A stretch of 49,091 nucleotides of DNA. It comes from Lentisphaeria bacterium (lineage in GTDB: Bacteria; Verrucomicrobiota; Lentisphaeria; Victivallales; Victivallaceae). Below are positions 33,208-44,821 of this stretch, one piece after another. Location: contig JAFTUS010000085.1 of assembly GCA_017466125.1 (NCBI GenBank), positions 1 through 49,091 on the forward strand, written 5' to 3'. The notes under the pieces are model-generated. The model was given only the letters and a program-made list of their open reading frames with translations. It was not told the DNA's origin and did not search any database. Positions within the stretch are counted from its first letter, which is position 1. Each line of letters opens with the position of its first letter. A program made the position numbers and the translations under genes.

Positions 33208-35691
33208 TCATTTCTCCTGAATAATGAATTTATTTTGACTGCTGTTTTCAATATCTCCGACATTCAAGGGAATACCGAGTTCCCTGATTTGGGCGGAAAT
33301 GCGCCTGACATGCAATGCCCGGTCGGGAAAATCTTTCTGCTGACAGATATTCAATGCCGCCTGTGCCGCCTTACCGGTCCATACGGGATCGGCGGTCAAC
33401 TTCTGCCGTTTCAGATTGGCGGCGATGTAGAGTGCCTCCTGATAGGCGGCGAAGGCTTCCTGCCGGTTGCCGTTCATTTCCAGAGCCCGCCCCAGTTTGC
33501 TGCAGCTTTGAAGCCGTATGCGGTAATCCGGAGCAGAGGAAAGCTGCCGGTAAAGTTCGACAGCCTGTGTGAATTGTTCTTCGTTGGCGGCGGCGTTATG
33601 CTGACTTAACAGCGCATCGGCGAGGCGTCCTTTGCAGAGCAGCGCAAAAGTTCCGGCCGGATTGAGTTCAAGAGCCTTGCGGTACGCTTTTTCGGCATTG
33701 GCGTATTCGCCTCTGTCCGCCAGCAGATTGCCGGAAATAAAAGCGGCATCGGCGGCGATCAGAGAAACGGCGGAATATTTGTCAAGGATCTGCCTGAAAT
33801 ACTGCAACGCTTTATTCGGATCGTTTTCCGCCAGAGCGATGCGGGCGAACTGATAGAGGATCTCCGCAGAAACAACAGGATTTTTTTCCGCCATGGAATT
33901 GGTTTTGTTCAGCAGAGCGAGTGTTTCACTGCGCCGGTTGAGACGGTAGAGGGCGTCAGCGAGAAGCAGCCGTGCCTCCAGCCGTCCGACACTGCCGGGC
34001 AGGAGTTCATCGTAGCGGCCGATGATCTTTTCCGCCAGTTGGAGGTCTTGCGAAATACAGGCGGACTGCATCGCCAGCAAAAGAGCGGTCTCGTTGAAAG
34101 CGGACTCCGGATACTGTCCGGAAAAATGGAGCAGTTCATCCGCCGCGACTTTGAAATCCCTGCTGTGAAAAGCGATTTCTGCGGCGTGGAACGCGGCGGG
34201 CTGAACGTAACCCGACCAGGGGAATTCTTTCAGAAATTCCAGAAATTTCTTCCGTGCGGCGGCGGAGTCCCCGCTGCGGAAGTCGATATACGCCAGATAG
34301 TAGGCAGAGGCGGCACGATGTACGCCCTGACTGGCTTTGCCCAACTGCGCGGCAACACCGGATGCCTTGTCGAATTTTTCTTCGGCGATCAGTGTTTCCA
34401 GCAGACGGAACTGGATCTCCGGAGTACGGATGCCGTTCTGTTCAAGGGCGGCATAAAAATACTCTTCCGCCTGAAAATGCTGTTTCTGCTTCAACAGAAG
34501 TTCACCCAGAAGGAAGAGAGCCTCCTCCTTTTCGGTATTGTTTGCGGCACTGATGAGAAAGTTCTGCAAAATCCTCTCCGCCTGAACAAAATCCTTGCGG
34601 TACTCCGCACAGACCGCCCCTTCCCGGATGGCGGAGAGACGCAGACTGTGGGGGGCTTTCTTATCCTGTATCAACTCCCGGAAAATTTTATCGGCATTAT
34701 CGTATTTCTGAAGAGAGACCAGCAGTCTTGCCTGACGGAGCATGAGTTCTCTTTTTTCGGGATCATCCTGCCATGTCTTCAGATAAAGGACAATATTTTC
34801 AACGGCTTTTTCGGCGGAGTTGACGGACTCCACGTTGATGAGTTTGCGCAAAGCATGTTTCCGGGTATCGTCATCGGCGGCGATGTTGAATGTTTCCATC
34901 AGATATTCAGCGGCATCCGGCAGTGTTGCGGGGCTGCGCTGTGCCAGTTCCGCACCCATGAGGGCGAGTTGACAGCGCAACTGCACATCGTAATCGGAGG
35001 GCAGTTTCTTCCACAGGGTGCGGAAACTGCTGTAATTCTGCATCCGGACGGCGAGCAGGAGTTCCAGAAAGAGGTATTTTTCCGTATTCTCTCTGAAATA
35101 CTTCCGTTCTGCCAGAACTTTTTCCGCACGGTCATACTGTCCGCTGCGGATCAGAACATCGATCAGACTGAGATGCGCTCTTGTCGCCCACTCTCTGGAG
35201 TCGGTATGATTTTTTTCCAGCTCCGAAAAGAGTTTTTCTGCGGTGAGATACTCGCGGGCTTCGGCGAAAGCGGCGGCGGCGGCGAAACGGGCACTGCGCT
35301 GTTCCTCCGGAATAATGGAGTCCGTGGCGAGACGGGAGAAATAGACTGCCGCCCCCGCGTAATCTTTCAGGGCGAGTTTCAGTTCGCCCGGAAACATCCC
35401 TGCGGAGGTATTATCCTGCGGGTTGCGTCTGCGGTATTCGGCGTAAGTCTTTTCAGCACCGGCAATATCGCCGGAGCGCAGCTGCGCCCTTGCCAGAAGC
35501 AGTGCATCTTCGTTCCAGCGTTCCCCCTCCGCCAGCAGCAGAGCCTTGCGGTAAAACCGGGCGGCACCGGGGTAATCACTGCGGAAAAAAGCATCATCGC
35601 CCATGCTCCGCTCGTCCGCTTCTCCGGCGAAAACCGGAGTTGCGGTCAGCAGAGCAAACAGGATGCCTTTGATTGGAAACTTTTTATACAT
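33208..35691 (-). CDS. Exported tetratricopeptide-repeat protein
   Basis: 827 residues. A Sec signal (KKFPIKGILFALLTATPVFA) is followed by TPR-like helix pairs along the whole length, for example AARFYRKALLLAEGERWNEDALLLARAQLRSGDIAGAEKTY, ADKIFRELIQDKKAPHSLRLSAIREGAVCAEY and ANAEKAYRKALELNPAGTFALLCKGRLADALL. It resembles periplasmic TPR scaffolds such as the YbgF-like proteins linked to Tol/Exb systems, though far longer. It starts 13 bases after recA and ends 3 bases before exbB. No clear ribosome-binding site is visible before its ATG. It is probably a periplasmic partner of the Exb pair (inference). Confidence 0.88.
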   Translation of the reverse strand: MYKKFPIKGILFALLTATPVFAGEADERSMGDDAFFRSDYPGAARFYRKALLLAEGERWNEDALLLARAQLRSGDIAGAEKTYAEYRRRNPQDNTSAGMFPGELKLALKDYAGAAVYFSRLATDSIIPEEQRSARFAAAAAFAEAREYLTAEKLFSELEKNHTDSREWATRAHLSLIDVLIRSGQYDRAEKVLAERKYFRENTEKYLFLELLLAVRMQNYSSFRTLWKKLPSDYDVQLRCQLALMGAELAQRSPATLPDAAEYLMETFNIAADDDTRKHALRKLINVESVNSAEKAVENIVLYLKTWQDDPEKRELMLRQARLLVSLQKYDNADKIFRELIQDKKAPHSLRLSAIREGAVCAEYRKDFVQAERILQNFLISAANNTEKEEALFLLGELLLKQKQHFQAEEYFYAALEQNGIRTPEIQFRLLETLIAEEKFDKASGVAAQLGKASQGVHRAASAYYLAYIDFRSGDSAAARKKFLEFLKEFPWSGYVQPAAFHAAEIAFHSRDFKVAADELLHFSGQYPESAFNETALLLAMQSACISQDLQLAEKIIGRYDELLPGSVGRLEARLLLADALYRLNRRSETLALLNKTNSMAEKNPVVSAEILYQFARIALAENDPNKALQYFRQILDKYSAVSLIAADAAFISGNLLADRGEYANAEKAYRKALELNPAGTFALLCKGRLADALLSQHNAAANEEQFTQAVELYRQLSSAPDYRIRLQSCSKLGRALEMNGNRQEAFAAYQEALYIAANLKRQKLTADPVWTGKAAQAALNICQQKDFPDRALHVRRISAQIRELGIPLNVGDIENSSQNKFIIQEK

Positions 35692-35704
35692 GAAGCGATA
35701 TTTC

Positions 35705-36730
35705 TTACTCGGAGAGATCCACCTTCACGGCGGCGGCTCCGCCATTGATCTTTTCGTTGATAAGGTTCATGAGTTTCTCCTGAAGTTCGGGGCTGTTGGC
35801 GATCAGAGCCTTGGTCTGATCTCTGCCCTGACCGAGTTGTTCGCCCTCAAGACTGAACCAGGAACCGCGTTTCTCAAGAATACCCAGATCGGAGGCGACA
35901 TCCAGCAGAGAACCCGCTTTGGAGATGCCTTCGTTATACATGATATCGAATTCGGCGACACGGAACGGGGGCGCCATTTTGTTTTTGATGACCTTGACTC
36001 TGGCGCGGTTGCCGATGATGTTTCCGGCGGGGTCCTTGATCACGGTGGACTTGCGGATATCCATGCGGATGGAGGCATAGAATTTCAGCGCATTGCCGCC
36101 GGGAGTGGTTTCGGGGTTGCCGAACATCACGCCGATCTTTTCGCGGATCTGATTGGTGAACATGATACAGGTGTTGCTGCGGCTGGCGGCACCGGTGAGT
36201 TTACGCAATGCCTGCGACATGAGCCGCGCCTGAAGTCCGACGTGCGAGTCGCCCATCTGCCCTTCGATCTCAGCCTTGGGAACGAGAGCCGCCACGGAGT
36301 CCACCACCAGCACATCGATCGCACCGCTGCGCACGAGCGTATCGCAGATATTCAGTGCATCTTCGCCGCAGTCGGGCTGACTGATGAGCAGATTGTCGAT
36401 ATCCACGCCGATTTTTTTGGCATAAGCGGGGTCGATGGCGTGTTCGGCATCGATGATGGCGCATTTGCCGCCCTTTGCCTGGGCGTTGGCGATCACATGG
36501 AGACAGACGGTCGTTTTACCGGAAGACTCCGGTCCGAAGATCTCCACGATCCTTCCGGCGGGAACGCCGCCGATGCCGAGGGCGAGGTCGAGAGCCATCG
36601 AACCGGTGCTGATCGCAGGGACATCACTCTGTGCGGCACCGTCACCGAGACGCATAATGGAGCCTTTGCCGAACTCCTTTTCGATCTGGCTGATGGCGAT
36701 TTCCAAATTTTTATCTTTATCAACTGCCAT
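35705..36730 (-). CDS. recA: Recombinase RecA
   Basis: 341 residues. It forms filaments on single-stranded DNA for homologous recombination and the SOS response. Walker A GPESSGKT is at 66-73, the same numbering as in E. coli. Also seen: [31 protein letters not shown], the L2 loop [27 protein letters not shown], and the DNA-binding C-terminus. AAGGAA precedes the ATG. It lies 38 bases after gyrB and has no obvious LexA-type box of its own in that short gap, so it may rely on the gyrB promoter. Confidence 0.99.
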   Translation of the reverse strand: MAVDKDKNLEIAISQIEKEFGKGSIMRLGDGAAQSDVPAISTGSMALDLALGIGGVPAGRIVEIFGPESSGKTTVCLHVIANAQAKGGKCAIIDAEHAIDPAYAKKIGVDIDNLLISQPDCGEDALNICDTLVRSGAIDVLVVDSVAALVPKAEIEGQMGDSHVGLQARLMSQALRKLTGAASRSNTCIMFTNQIREKIGVMFGNPETTPGGNALKFYASIRMDIRKSTVIKDPAGNIIGNRARVKVIKNKMAPPFRVAEFDIMYNEGISKAGSLLDVASDLGILEKRGSWFSLEGEQLGQGRDQTKALIANSPELQEKLMNLINEKINGGAAAVKVDLSE

Positions 36731-36768
36731 GATTGTTTTTCCTTATTTAATACTGTGAGATTGCTGTA

Positions 36769-39359
<2,591 letters not shown>

Positions 39360-39394
39360 ATTTCAAAATCAACATCAAAATCAACGGAGGAACC

Positions 39395-40021
39395 ATGTCT
39401 GAACCCATCTCATACCGTGAAGAAGTCAAACGGAAACTCATCCATCTGTCATCTCTCTGGATGCCGGTCGCAATTCTGCTGCTTCCGGGCAGATTTACTT
39501 CATGTATCCTCTTTGGCGTACTCTTTTTTTTGACACTTGCAGTTGAGCGCGCCTACGTTCTGAAAGTGCCGGTGATCACACCTGTTTACTGTTTCTTCTT
39601 CGGGAAGATGCTCCGCAAAGAGCCTTCCCCCGACGCCTGGATCGTTTCCGGCGGTGCGCCTGTCTACGCCGCCGCCTCATTGACCTCGCTCTGTTTCGCC
39701 CCGCTCTGCGCCGCCGCCGGAATGGCGGTACTGCTGACGGCGGATGCCGCCGCCGCGCTTATCGGACGCAAGTTCGGCAAACACAAACTGGTCAACGGCA
39801 AAAGTCTGGAAGGAACGCTGGCGTTCATCCTGACGGGGATCGCGGTTTCCGGTATTTTCATTTCTGCGACCGGAGCCGTATCCTTTCTGCCTTATACTCT
39901 GCCTGCGGTGATCCTTGCCGCACTGGCAGAACTTTTTCAAAAACAACTCAAAGTTGACGACAACTTTTCCATTCCTCTGGCAACAGCCGGATTTCTCCAG
40001 CTGATGCTTTGGCTTCACTGA
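39395..40021 (+). CDS. Dolichol/phytol kinase-like membrane protein (CTP-dependent lipid kinase family)
   Basis: 208 residues with about six membrane helices. The N-terminal EVKRKLIHLSSLWMPV block and the cytoplasmic loop DAAAALIGRKFGKHKLVNGKSLEG are typical of the SEC59/VTE5 dolichol and phytol kinase family, related to CDP-diglyceride synthases. Such proteins phosphorylate a prenol or diacylglycerol using CTP. The lipid cannot be named. CGGAGG lies 5 bases before the ATG. It is a single gene, divergent from gyrB and convergent with speD across repeat R7. Confidence 0.85.
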   Translation: MSEPISYREEVKRKLIHLSSLWMPVAILLLPGRFTSCILFGVLFFLTLAVERAYVLKVPVITPVYCFFFGKMLRKEPSPDAWIVSGGAPVYAAASLTSLCFAPLCAAAGMAVLLTADAAAALIGRKFGKHKLVNGKSLEGTLAFILTGIAVSGIFISATGAVSFLPYTLPAVILAALAELFQKQLKVDDNFSIPLATAGFLQLMLWLH

Positions 40022-40046
40022 ACCGCACTCATGCTCCCCCTCCCGG

Positions 40047-40500
40047 AAACGGCGGCCGCCGTCCGCTCAACGCCCCGATAAAATACGCTACGCGCGGAAT
40101 TTTACCTAAAGCCCACAGAGACTTCGGAGTACGCCGTCCGCTCAACGCCCCGAAAAAATACGCTGCGCTCTTTTTTCGGAGCATCGCTCCCGGCGAGAGG
40201 TATTGCCGCGTTGCGGCAATGTTGACGCTTCGCTTGTACTTTCGCCGCCATTTTAAGGCGGCGACCAGCGTTCCGCCGCTGGACCACGTGCGGGTAGCAC
40301 CCGCTGGCGAGTACGCGCTTCGCGCGGAATTTTTTAAAGCCCACAGAGACTTCGGAGTACGCCGTCCGCTCAACGCCCCGGAGGCTCGAGAGCCCCGCAG
40401 GGGCGACAGCCGACCACTACCGAGGCCGACGTTCGGCCGCCGTTGGATCACGTCCGGGTACGACCCGGAGCGGGGTGCGCGCTTCGCGCGGATTTTTTTT
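40047..40500 (+). repeat. Mosaic structured repeat R, composite copy R7 (three modules)
   Basis: Three successive modules, each ending in CGCGCGGAATTTT or a T-run: about 40060-40105 (short), 40106-40336 (full core) and 40337-40500 (CTCGAG block plus CCGGGT/ACCCGG stem). Modules two and three share the opening AAAGCCCACAGAGACTTCGG. The core hairpin in module two is CCCCGAAAAAA/TTTTTTCGGAG, with one pair swapped A-T for T-A and one mismatch. The final T-run ends 20 bases from the speD stop codon. The 500-base gap 40022-40520 holds nothing else. Confidence 0.88.
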
Positions 40501-40520
40501 TATAATTTTTTCAATCAACG

Positions 40521-41312
40521 TTATTGGCGGACATGGGGCATCATGCGGTAGTACCGCCCCCCAAGCTCCCGCACACTGAACTCCGCCGCAAGACGGGGTT
40601 CAAAAAAATCATTGGCAAAAATATGCAGCAGCATCGTCCGGGACTCCCGGTCAAAATTGCCCGTCACACGCCCGAAACGGAACGGCGACTCAAAACTGAT
40701 CCAGCCGGGCTTTGCCTCCGAAAAGAAAATCTTTTCCCCGCCGGAAAAACCGGAGTTCCCGACCAGAGCCGTCACAAAAGCGGCAATGGCCTCCTCCCCC
40801 AGTTCTCTGCATTCGTAAATATCGATCGCCGCCGAGATGCCCCGGGCTGGACCGACATCGAAACGCTCTTTCCACGACATAGCAAAACGGCTGTTGCTGT
40901 TGCCGGTCGCAGGAACGATACGCTCCACTCCGTTGTTGCCGACGATCCCGCGGTGCATCATGCTTGAAATACACCACTGGGCTGACCCCATACCGGTCTT
41001 GAGTTCGTCGATGGCAACGTAAAAATCCACCTTGTCGCCGCAAGTGAAAAGATCCACAGCGGCGTAATCGTGTTCGGGCCAGGCATGGACGGCGAAGTGA
41101 GACTCCGAAATAATGACCACTCCGCTCACTCCCTGCGGCTCGAAATCGTGAAAGTAAGAGGCTATGACCGTTGCCCCGGAACGCTTTGCGGCGGCAAGAA
41201 ATACCTCTTCCATACGCCCGGTATCAGCGAGGATGCCTGCTTCGCAGTCGTAAAATTCGACAGTCATGTGACGCCCGAGGGCGCATCCTGTCAGCTGGGG
41301 TTCTGCGGTCAT
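40521..41312 (-). CDS. speD: S-adenosylmethionine decarboxylase with extra C-terminal domain
   Basis: 263 residues, twice the usual 120-130 of prokaryotic class 1B enzymes. It makes decarboxylated AdoMet for spermidine synthesis. The first 115 residues are a full SpeD domain: HMTVEFYDCE (15-24), FHDFEPQGVSGVVII, the processing site Glu70-Ser71 in ISESHFAVHAWPE (Ser71 would form the pyruvoyl group), His76 and Cys91 (LFTCG). Residues about 155-250 look like a degenerate second copy: GISAAIDIYECR mirrors HMTVEFYDCE, and SRTMLLHIFANDFFEPRLAAEFSV mirrors the processing region without Glu-Ser. AAGGTG precedes the ATG, 8 bases after the PpiD-like gene. No speE is nearby. Confidence 0.92.
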   Translation of the reverse strand: MTAEPQLTGCALGRHMTVEFYDCEAGILADTGRMEEVFLAAAKRSGATVIASYFHDFEPQGVSGVVIISESHFAVHAWPEHDYAAVDLFTCGDKVDFYVAIDELKTGMGSAQWCISSMMHRGIVGNNGVERIVPATGNSNSRFAMSWKERFDVGPARGISAAIDIYECRELGEEAIAAFVTALVGNSGFSGGEKIFFSEAKPGWISFESPFRFGRVTGNFDRESRTMLLHIFANDFFEPRLAAEFSVRELGGRYYRMMPHVRQ

Positions 41313-41320
41313 ATCACACC

Positions 41321-42922
41321 TTACTGCCGTTCAAAAGCCTTGGGGTCCAACTGACACTGGGCGGAAAGTTCTTCCTCAAACCCTGCCATGGCGGCGGCCG
41401 CCTTGCGGGAGCGGCACATGGCTTCGTACTGCACCCGGACGGCGGCAAGTTCCTTCATATCGGCGGGAGTGCGTTTGGTCAGCAGAGCAACGCTGGCGGC
41501 ATCCTGTCCGGGAATAACTTCACTGACATCACCGGTCTTGAGATTGTAGATGCTGTAAGCAACCATTTCCATTCCGGCGGGCGGGTTTTGTTTGGAGGAG
41601 AAAACAAAGGTGCTGTTTTTGCCTTTTTTCGCGGCAAAGAGGGCGGTTTTCGCCTTCATATCTTTGGCTTTTACGAGGGCGGCACGGAAATCGGCGGCGG
41701 CTTTCTGAGCCAGTTTCATGGCTTCGGCATTGATGTAGTCCGCCTTGACTTTGTCGGCGACTTCGGTGATCTTGGCGGGACGTTCGGCGATCCCCTTGAG
41801 GGCGACACCGACAGACGCCGTCTTGCCGTCATTGACGATCTCGGTCAGCGGATTGGAGGTTCCGTAAACCTTGTTGAGCTGCGCCGCCATGGGAGAGGCG
41901 GAGGCTTCGACCATGCCGCTGGCGGTCAGAACGACCTTCATACCGGCGGCGATTTTGCGCAGTTCGGCTTCACGCTTGTCGGCGGCGGTTTCGGAGAATA
42001 CGTTGTAGACGGCATCGGCGAATTCATACGCGGCGGCGCGGGCAAGTTCTCCGGCACGGTCGGCAACAGCGGCGGCGCGCACCTTGGCGGCGATGGTTTT
42101 GAATTCAGGAACCTTGCCGTTGACAGCGAAATCCTGCCGGTGGGCGGCGAAATATTTTTCCACATCCGCAGCGGAGCAGACTTTGGCGGCTTTGGCAGTA
42201 TAGTTGGCATAGGGGAACTTCGCCACGAGACCGGATGCTTTGGAGGGGATCATGTAGGATTTCTGATTTGCCTTGAAGAACTCCTGCAGTTTCTTGCCGT
42301 CAGGCTTGACAGAGTTGCGGTAATCGGCAGCGGCGAAACTCTTTGCGGTAATGGCAAAACTGCTGTTGACCGCGCGGAAGAACTGTTCCACTTCATCGGG
42401 AGTGATGACCACAGTATCTTCAAAGGATTTCTGCAACTTCTGCTGTGCCAGAGCCATGCGGATGGCATCGGCGATCTCTCCGTCGGAAAAGCCGCGGTCA
42501 TTGAGGAATTTGGTCACGTTCCGGTACTTGACGATATCGAATTTACCGTCGGTCTGGAACTGGGGGTACTCCTGGATGAACTTCACGACCTCTTTGTCGC
42601 TGACAACGATCCCTCTGCGGGCGATCGCCTGCGTGGTGCAGTAGGAGAAGAAGAGCTGCTGCGGCTGGACGTTCATGGACTGTCCGTAGAACATGTACTG
42701 GAAAAGCGTGACCATGCGGCCGTGTTTCTGCACATCGTTCCACGTCACATCCTTTCCGAAAGCGGTACCGACTTTGGTATCGCCGGGGCCGGAGAACCCT
42801 TCAAATCCGAACTGACCGGGGGCGAGGAAGCCGACGAAGGAGACAATGATCACGACCGTGATGATGCCGAAAAGCCAGCGTCCGTGTTTGTGGAACATTC
42901 CATTGAGTTTTTTGATGATCAT
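41321..42922 (-). CDS. PpiD/SurA-N-type membrane-anchored periplasmic chaperone
   Basis: 533 residues. A single N-terminal helix (about 15-34, GRWLFGIITVVIIVSFVGFL) is followed by a SurA-N-like helical domain (VGTAFGKDVTWNDVQKHG, then GIVVSDKEVVKFIQEYPQF, and the Gln/Asp-rich helices to about 180) and a long Ala/Lys-rich C-terminal part. PpiD-type proteins help fold outer-membrane and periplasmic proteins. A clear parvulin active site (a HILV and SxxxxxxxGGDLG-like pattern) is not seen, so it may act only as a chaperone. GAAAGGT precedes the ATG. It lies 73 bases after the YbbR-like gene and 8 before speD. Confidence 0.85.
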   Translation of the reverse strand: MIIKKLNGMFHKHGRWLFGIITVVIIVSFVGFLAPGQFGFEGFSGPGDTKVGTAFGKDVTWNDVQKHGRMVTLFQYMFYGQSMNVQPQQLFFSYCTTQAIARRGIVVSDKEVVKFIQEYPQFQTDGKFDIVKYRNVTKFLNDRGFSDGEIADAIRMALAQQKLQKSFEDTVVITPDEVEQFFRAVNSSFAITAKSFAAADYRNSVKPDGKKLQEFFKANQKSYMIPSKASGLVAKFPYANYTAKAAKVCSAADVEKYFAAHRQDFAVNGKVPEFKTIAAKVRAAAVADRAGELARAAAYEFADAVYNVFSETAADKREAELRKIAAGMKVVLTASGMVEASASPMAAQLNKVYGTSNPLTEIVNDGKTASVGVALKGIAERPAKITEVADKVKADYINAEAMKLAQKAAADFRAALVKAKDMKAKTALFAAKKGKNSTFVFSSKQNPPAGMEMVAYSIYNLKTGDVSEVIPGQDAASVALLTKRTPADMKELAAVRVQYEAMCRSRKAAAAMAGFEEELSAQCQLDPKAFERQ

Positions 42923-42960
42923 AAAAATTTTACCTTTCTTTTTTTTAATATTTTTTGATC

Positions 42961-43003
42961 CGTTATTTTATCGTTATTTTATCGTTATTTATCCGTTATT
43001 TTA
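42961..43003. repeat. Tandem 11-base A/T-rich repeat at the ybbR-like stop codon
   Basis: Four imperfect units of CGTTATTTTAT: two perfect, one with a deletion and one shifted by one base. The array runs into the stop codon of the YbbR-like gene (42996-42998). Confidence 0.8.
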
Positions 43004-43958
43004 TAATTTCCACCTCAATATGTGATGGTTTTACTGTTTTTATCTCAACGCCTTCAACGGCGACATAACCTTCGATCTTCAATTTGCTGCGTTTCCCGGC
43101 AACGCCGTTTGCGAGATTGATGATGGGGTGGATCGTGCGGGGATCGAGAGCAGAAACGGCTTTCAGCGGGCCCCGGACGATGACATCGACTTTCACATCT
43201 GCGGAAAAGTAGCTCCGCAGCGGACGCCCCGCCGTATACTGTACCTGAAGCGGAATATTGAGAAACTCTTTTTCCGTAATGTTTCTTTCCACGGAAACAC
43301 GCACTTGTACGGAGTCATTTTTCGCTCCGATGACCAATCCGTTCGGGTTGCGCAGTTTCGCCACATAACTGAACGGTTCCGTCACGGAGGAGTCCAGCGG
43401 GATCGGTTCAGTAACGACATCTTTGAGATCCTGCACCAGATTTTCCGGCCCGGTCACATCCACGCTCTGCGGAGTACAGGCGGCATCGGTGCGGATAAAA
43501 TCGGCGGAGAGTTCACCGGTAAAGACGGCACGCACCGGAACCTGACGGGTCATCTGCCGCTGAAGTGCCAGCAAACGGGTGGCATCACCGGCTTCAACTC
43601 CGGTGACCCGTATACCCTTGACCGGGGTGAAATCCTCCGGTTTGATGGTCAGACGATACGGTTCGCCGCTGACGAAATCCCGTTCCCGGACTTGCACATG
43701 CCCGGAGAGTTTGCTCCGGTTCTTCAGATTGCGTTTGCTCCCCCTGACCCGGACGTTCACACGGATGGGTTTGGGGTTGGTGTCGATCAGTCCCGGCGGC
43801 AGAGAGACTTCCACCGGAACGTCTTCCCATGTATCCTCTTCGCTGATATGCTGACTTCCGGCAAAATAGATCAGTATCGCAAAGAAAAGTGCGATAAGTT
43901 TGCGCAGCCAATCCTTGCGGAGCGATTGCTGAAAACGGAGAAGCAGGGTATTTTTCAC
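42996..43958 (-). CDS. YbbR-domain protein (CdaR-like regulator)
   Basis: 320 residues. One N-terminal helix (about 18-36, LRKLIALFFAILIYFAGSQ) is followed by repeated beta-rich YbbR domains (for example VPVEVSLPPGLIDTNPKPIRVNVRVRGSKRNL). YbbR proteins encoded with CdaA are its regulators (CdaR) in Firmicutes; here the same pairing suggests control of c-di-AMP synthesis, facing the periplasm. The start is GTG at 43958, whose GTGA overlaps the cdaA stop by 4 bases, with GGAGG just upstream. It is the last gene of the gyrA-folP-cdaA run before a 73-base gap. Confidence 0.9.
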   Translation of the reverse strand: MKNTLLLRFQQSLRKDWLRKLIALFFAILIYFAGSQHISEEDTWEDVPVEVSLPPGLIDTNPKPIRVNVRVRGSKRNLKNRSKLSGHVQVRERDFVSGEPYRLTIKPEDFTPVKGIRVTGVEAGDATRLLALQRQMTRQVPVRAVFTGELSADFIRTDAACTPQSVDVTGPENLVQDLKDVVTEPIPLDSSVTEPFSYVAKLRNPNGLVIGAKNDSVQVRVSVERNITEKEFLNIPLQVQYTAGRPLRSYFSADVKVDVIVRGPLKAVSALDPRTIHPIINLANGVAGKRSKLKIEGYVAVEGVEIKTVKPSHIEVEIIK

Positions 43959-44821
43959 TCTTTTTCCTCCTTGATTTTCTGCTCCGGTACCGGGGTTTGG
44001 ACCGGTCCGAGCGTGGGTTGATCTTCAAACATCCGTACCGTTTCGGCAAGATCGTCATCATCCTGATGGGACATGACGAGTTTTTCCAGACAACTGGTCA
44101 GTTCCGCGCCGGAGAGATCCCGGTGCAAAGCCCCACGGTAAGCGACGCTGATCGCCCCGGTCTCCTCTGAAACAATAATGGTTATGGCATCGGTCTCTTC
44201 TGAAATCCCCAGAGCCGCACGATGGCGGGTCCCGAGGCGGCGGGAGATGTTTTCGGCACGGGTGAGCGGCAGAATGACACGGGCGGCAACGATCCGGTCA
44301 TCCCGGATGATAACTGCGCCGTCATGCAGCGGAGAGTTGGGGAAAAAGATCGATTCCAGCATCATGGCATGGATCTTGATATCCAGTTTGATCGCATCGT
44401 CGATGTAATTTTGCAGACCGATGCGTTTTTCCAGTACGATAAGTGCGCCGCATTTTCGCCGCGCCATATCCTGAACCGCCTGAACGATCTCGCCGACCAC
44501 CTCACGCCGCTTGCGCCCCTGCCATACGGAGAACGTCCCCAACTGGGCGAAAGCGCGCCGCAGTTCGGGCTGAAAGATCACAACGACCGCCAGACCGATA
44601 ATGGCCCAGAAACCTTCGAGCAGCCAGTTGATGACCGCCAGATCAAGAGCCTTGGCAAGCAGACTTAAAACGATGTTCAGCACCACGACCCCCGCCAGTA
44701 CCGAGGAGCCGCGTGCGCCGCGCACAAAGTAGAGGATCTTATAGATAACGTAGGCAAGAATACCGATCTCAACACACATTTTGAGAATTTCCCGCCATTC
44801 AACGTTGAAAAACGCACTCAT
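43955..44821 (-). CDS. cdaA: Diadenylate cyclase CdaA (c-di-AMP synthase)
   Basis: 288 residues. It condenses two ATP into c-di-AMP. Three N-terminal helices (about residues 10-85) anchor a DAC domain with the catalytic DGA at 167-169 (SPLHDGAVII) and RHR at 199-201 (GTRHRAALG). A charged tail of about 35 residues ends the protein. The ATG at 44821 overlaps the folP stop in ATGA and has GGAGGTG before it. The gene order folP-cdaA-ybbR puts the c-di-AMP module in an operon with DNA gyrase A. c-di-AMP usually controls potassium and cell-wall balance. Confidence 0.97.
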   Translation of the reverse strand: MSAFFNVEWREILKMCVEIGILAYVIYKILYFVRGARGSSVLAGVVVLNIVLSLLAKALDLAVINWLLEGFWAIIGLAVVVIFQPELRRAFAQLGTFSVWQGRKRREVVGEIVQAVQDMARRKCGALIVLEKRIGLQNYIDDAIKLDIKIHAMMLESIFFPNSPLHDGAVIIRDDRIVAARVILPLTRAENISRRLGTRHRAALGISEETDAITIIVSEETGAISVAYRGALHRDLSGAELTSCLEKLVMSHQDDDDLAETVRMFEDQPTLGPVQTPVPEQKIKEEKE

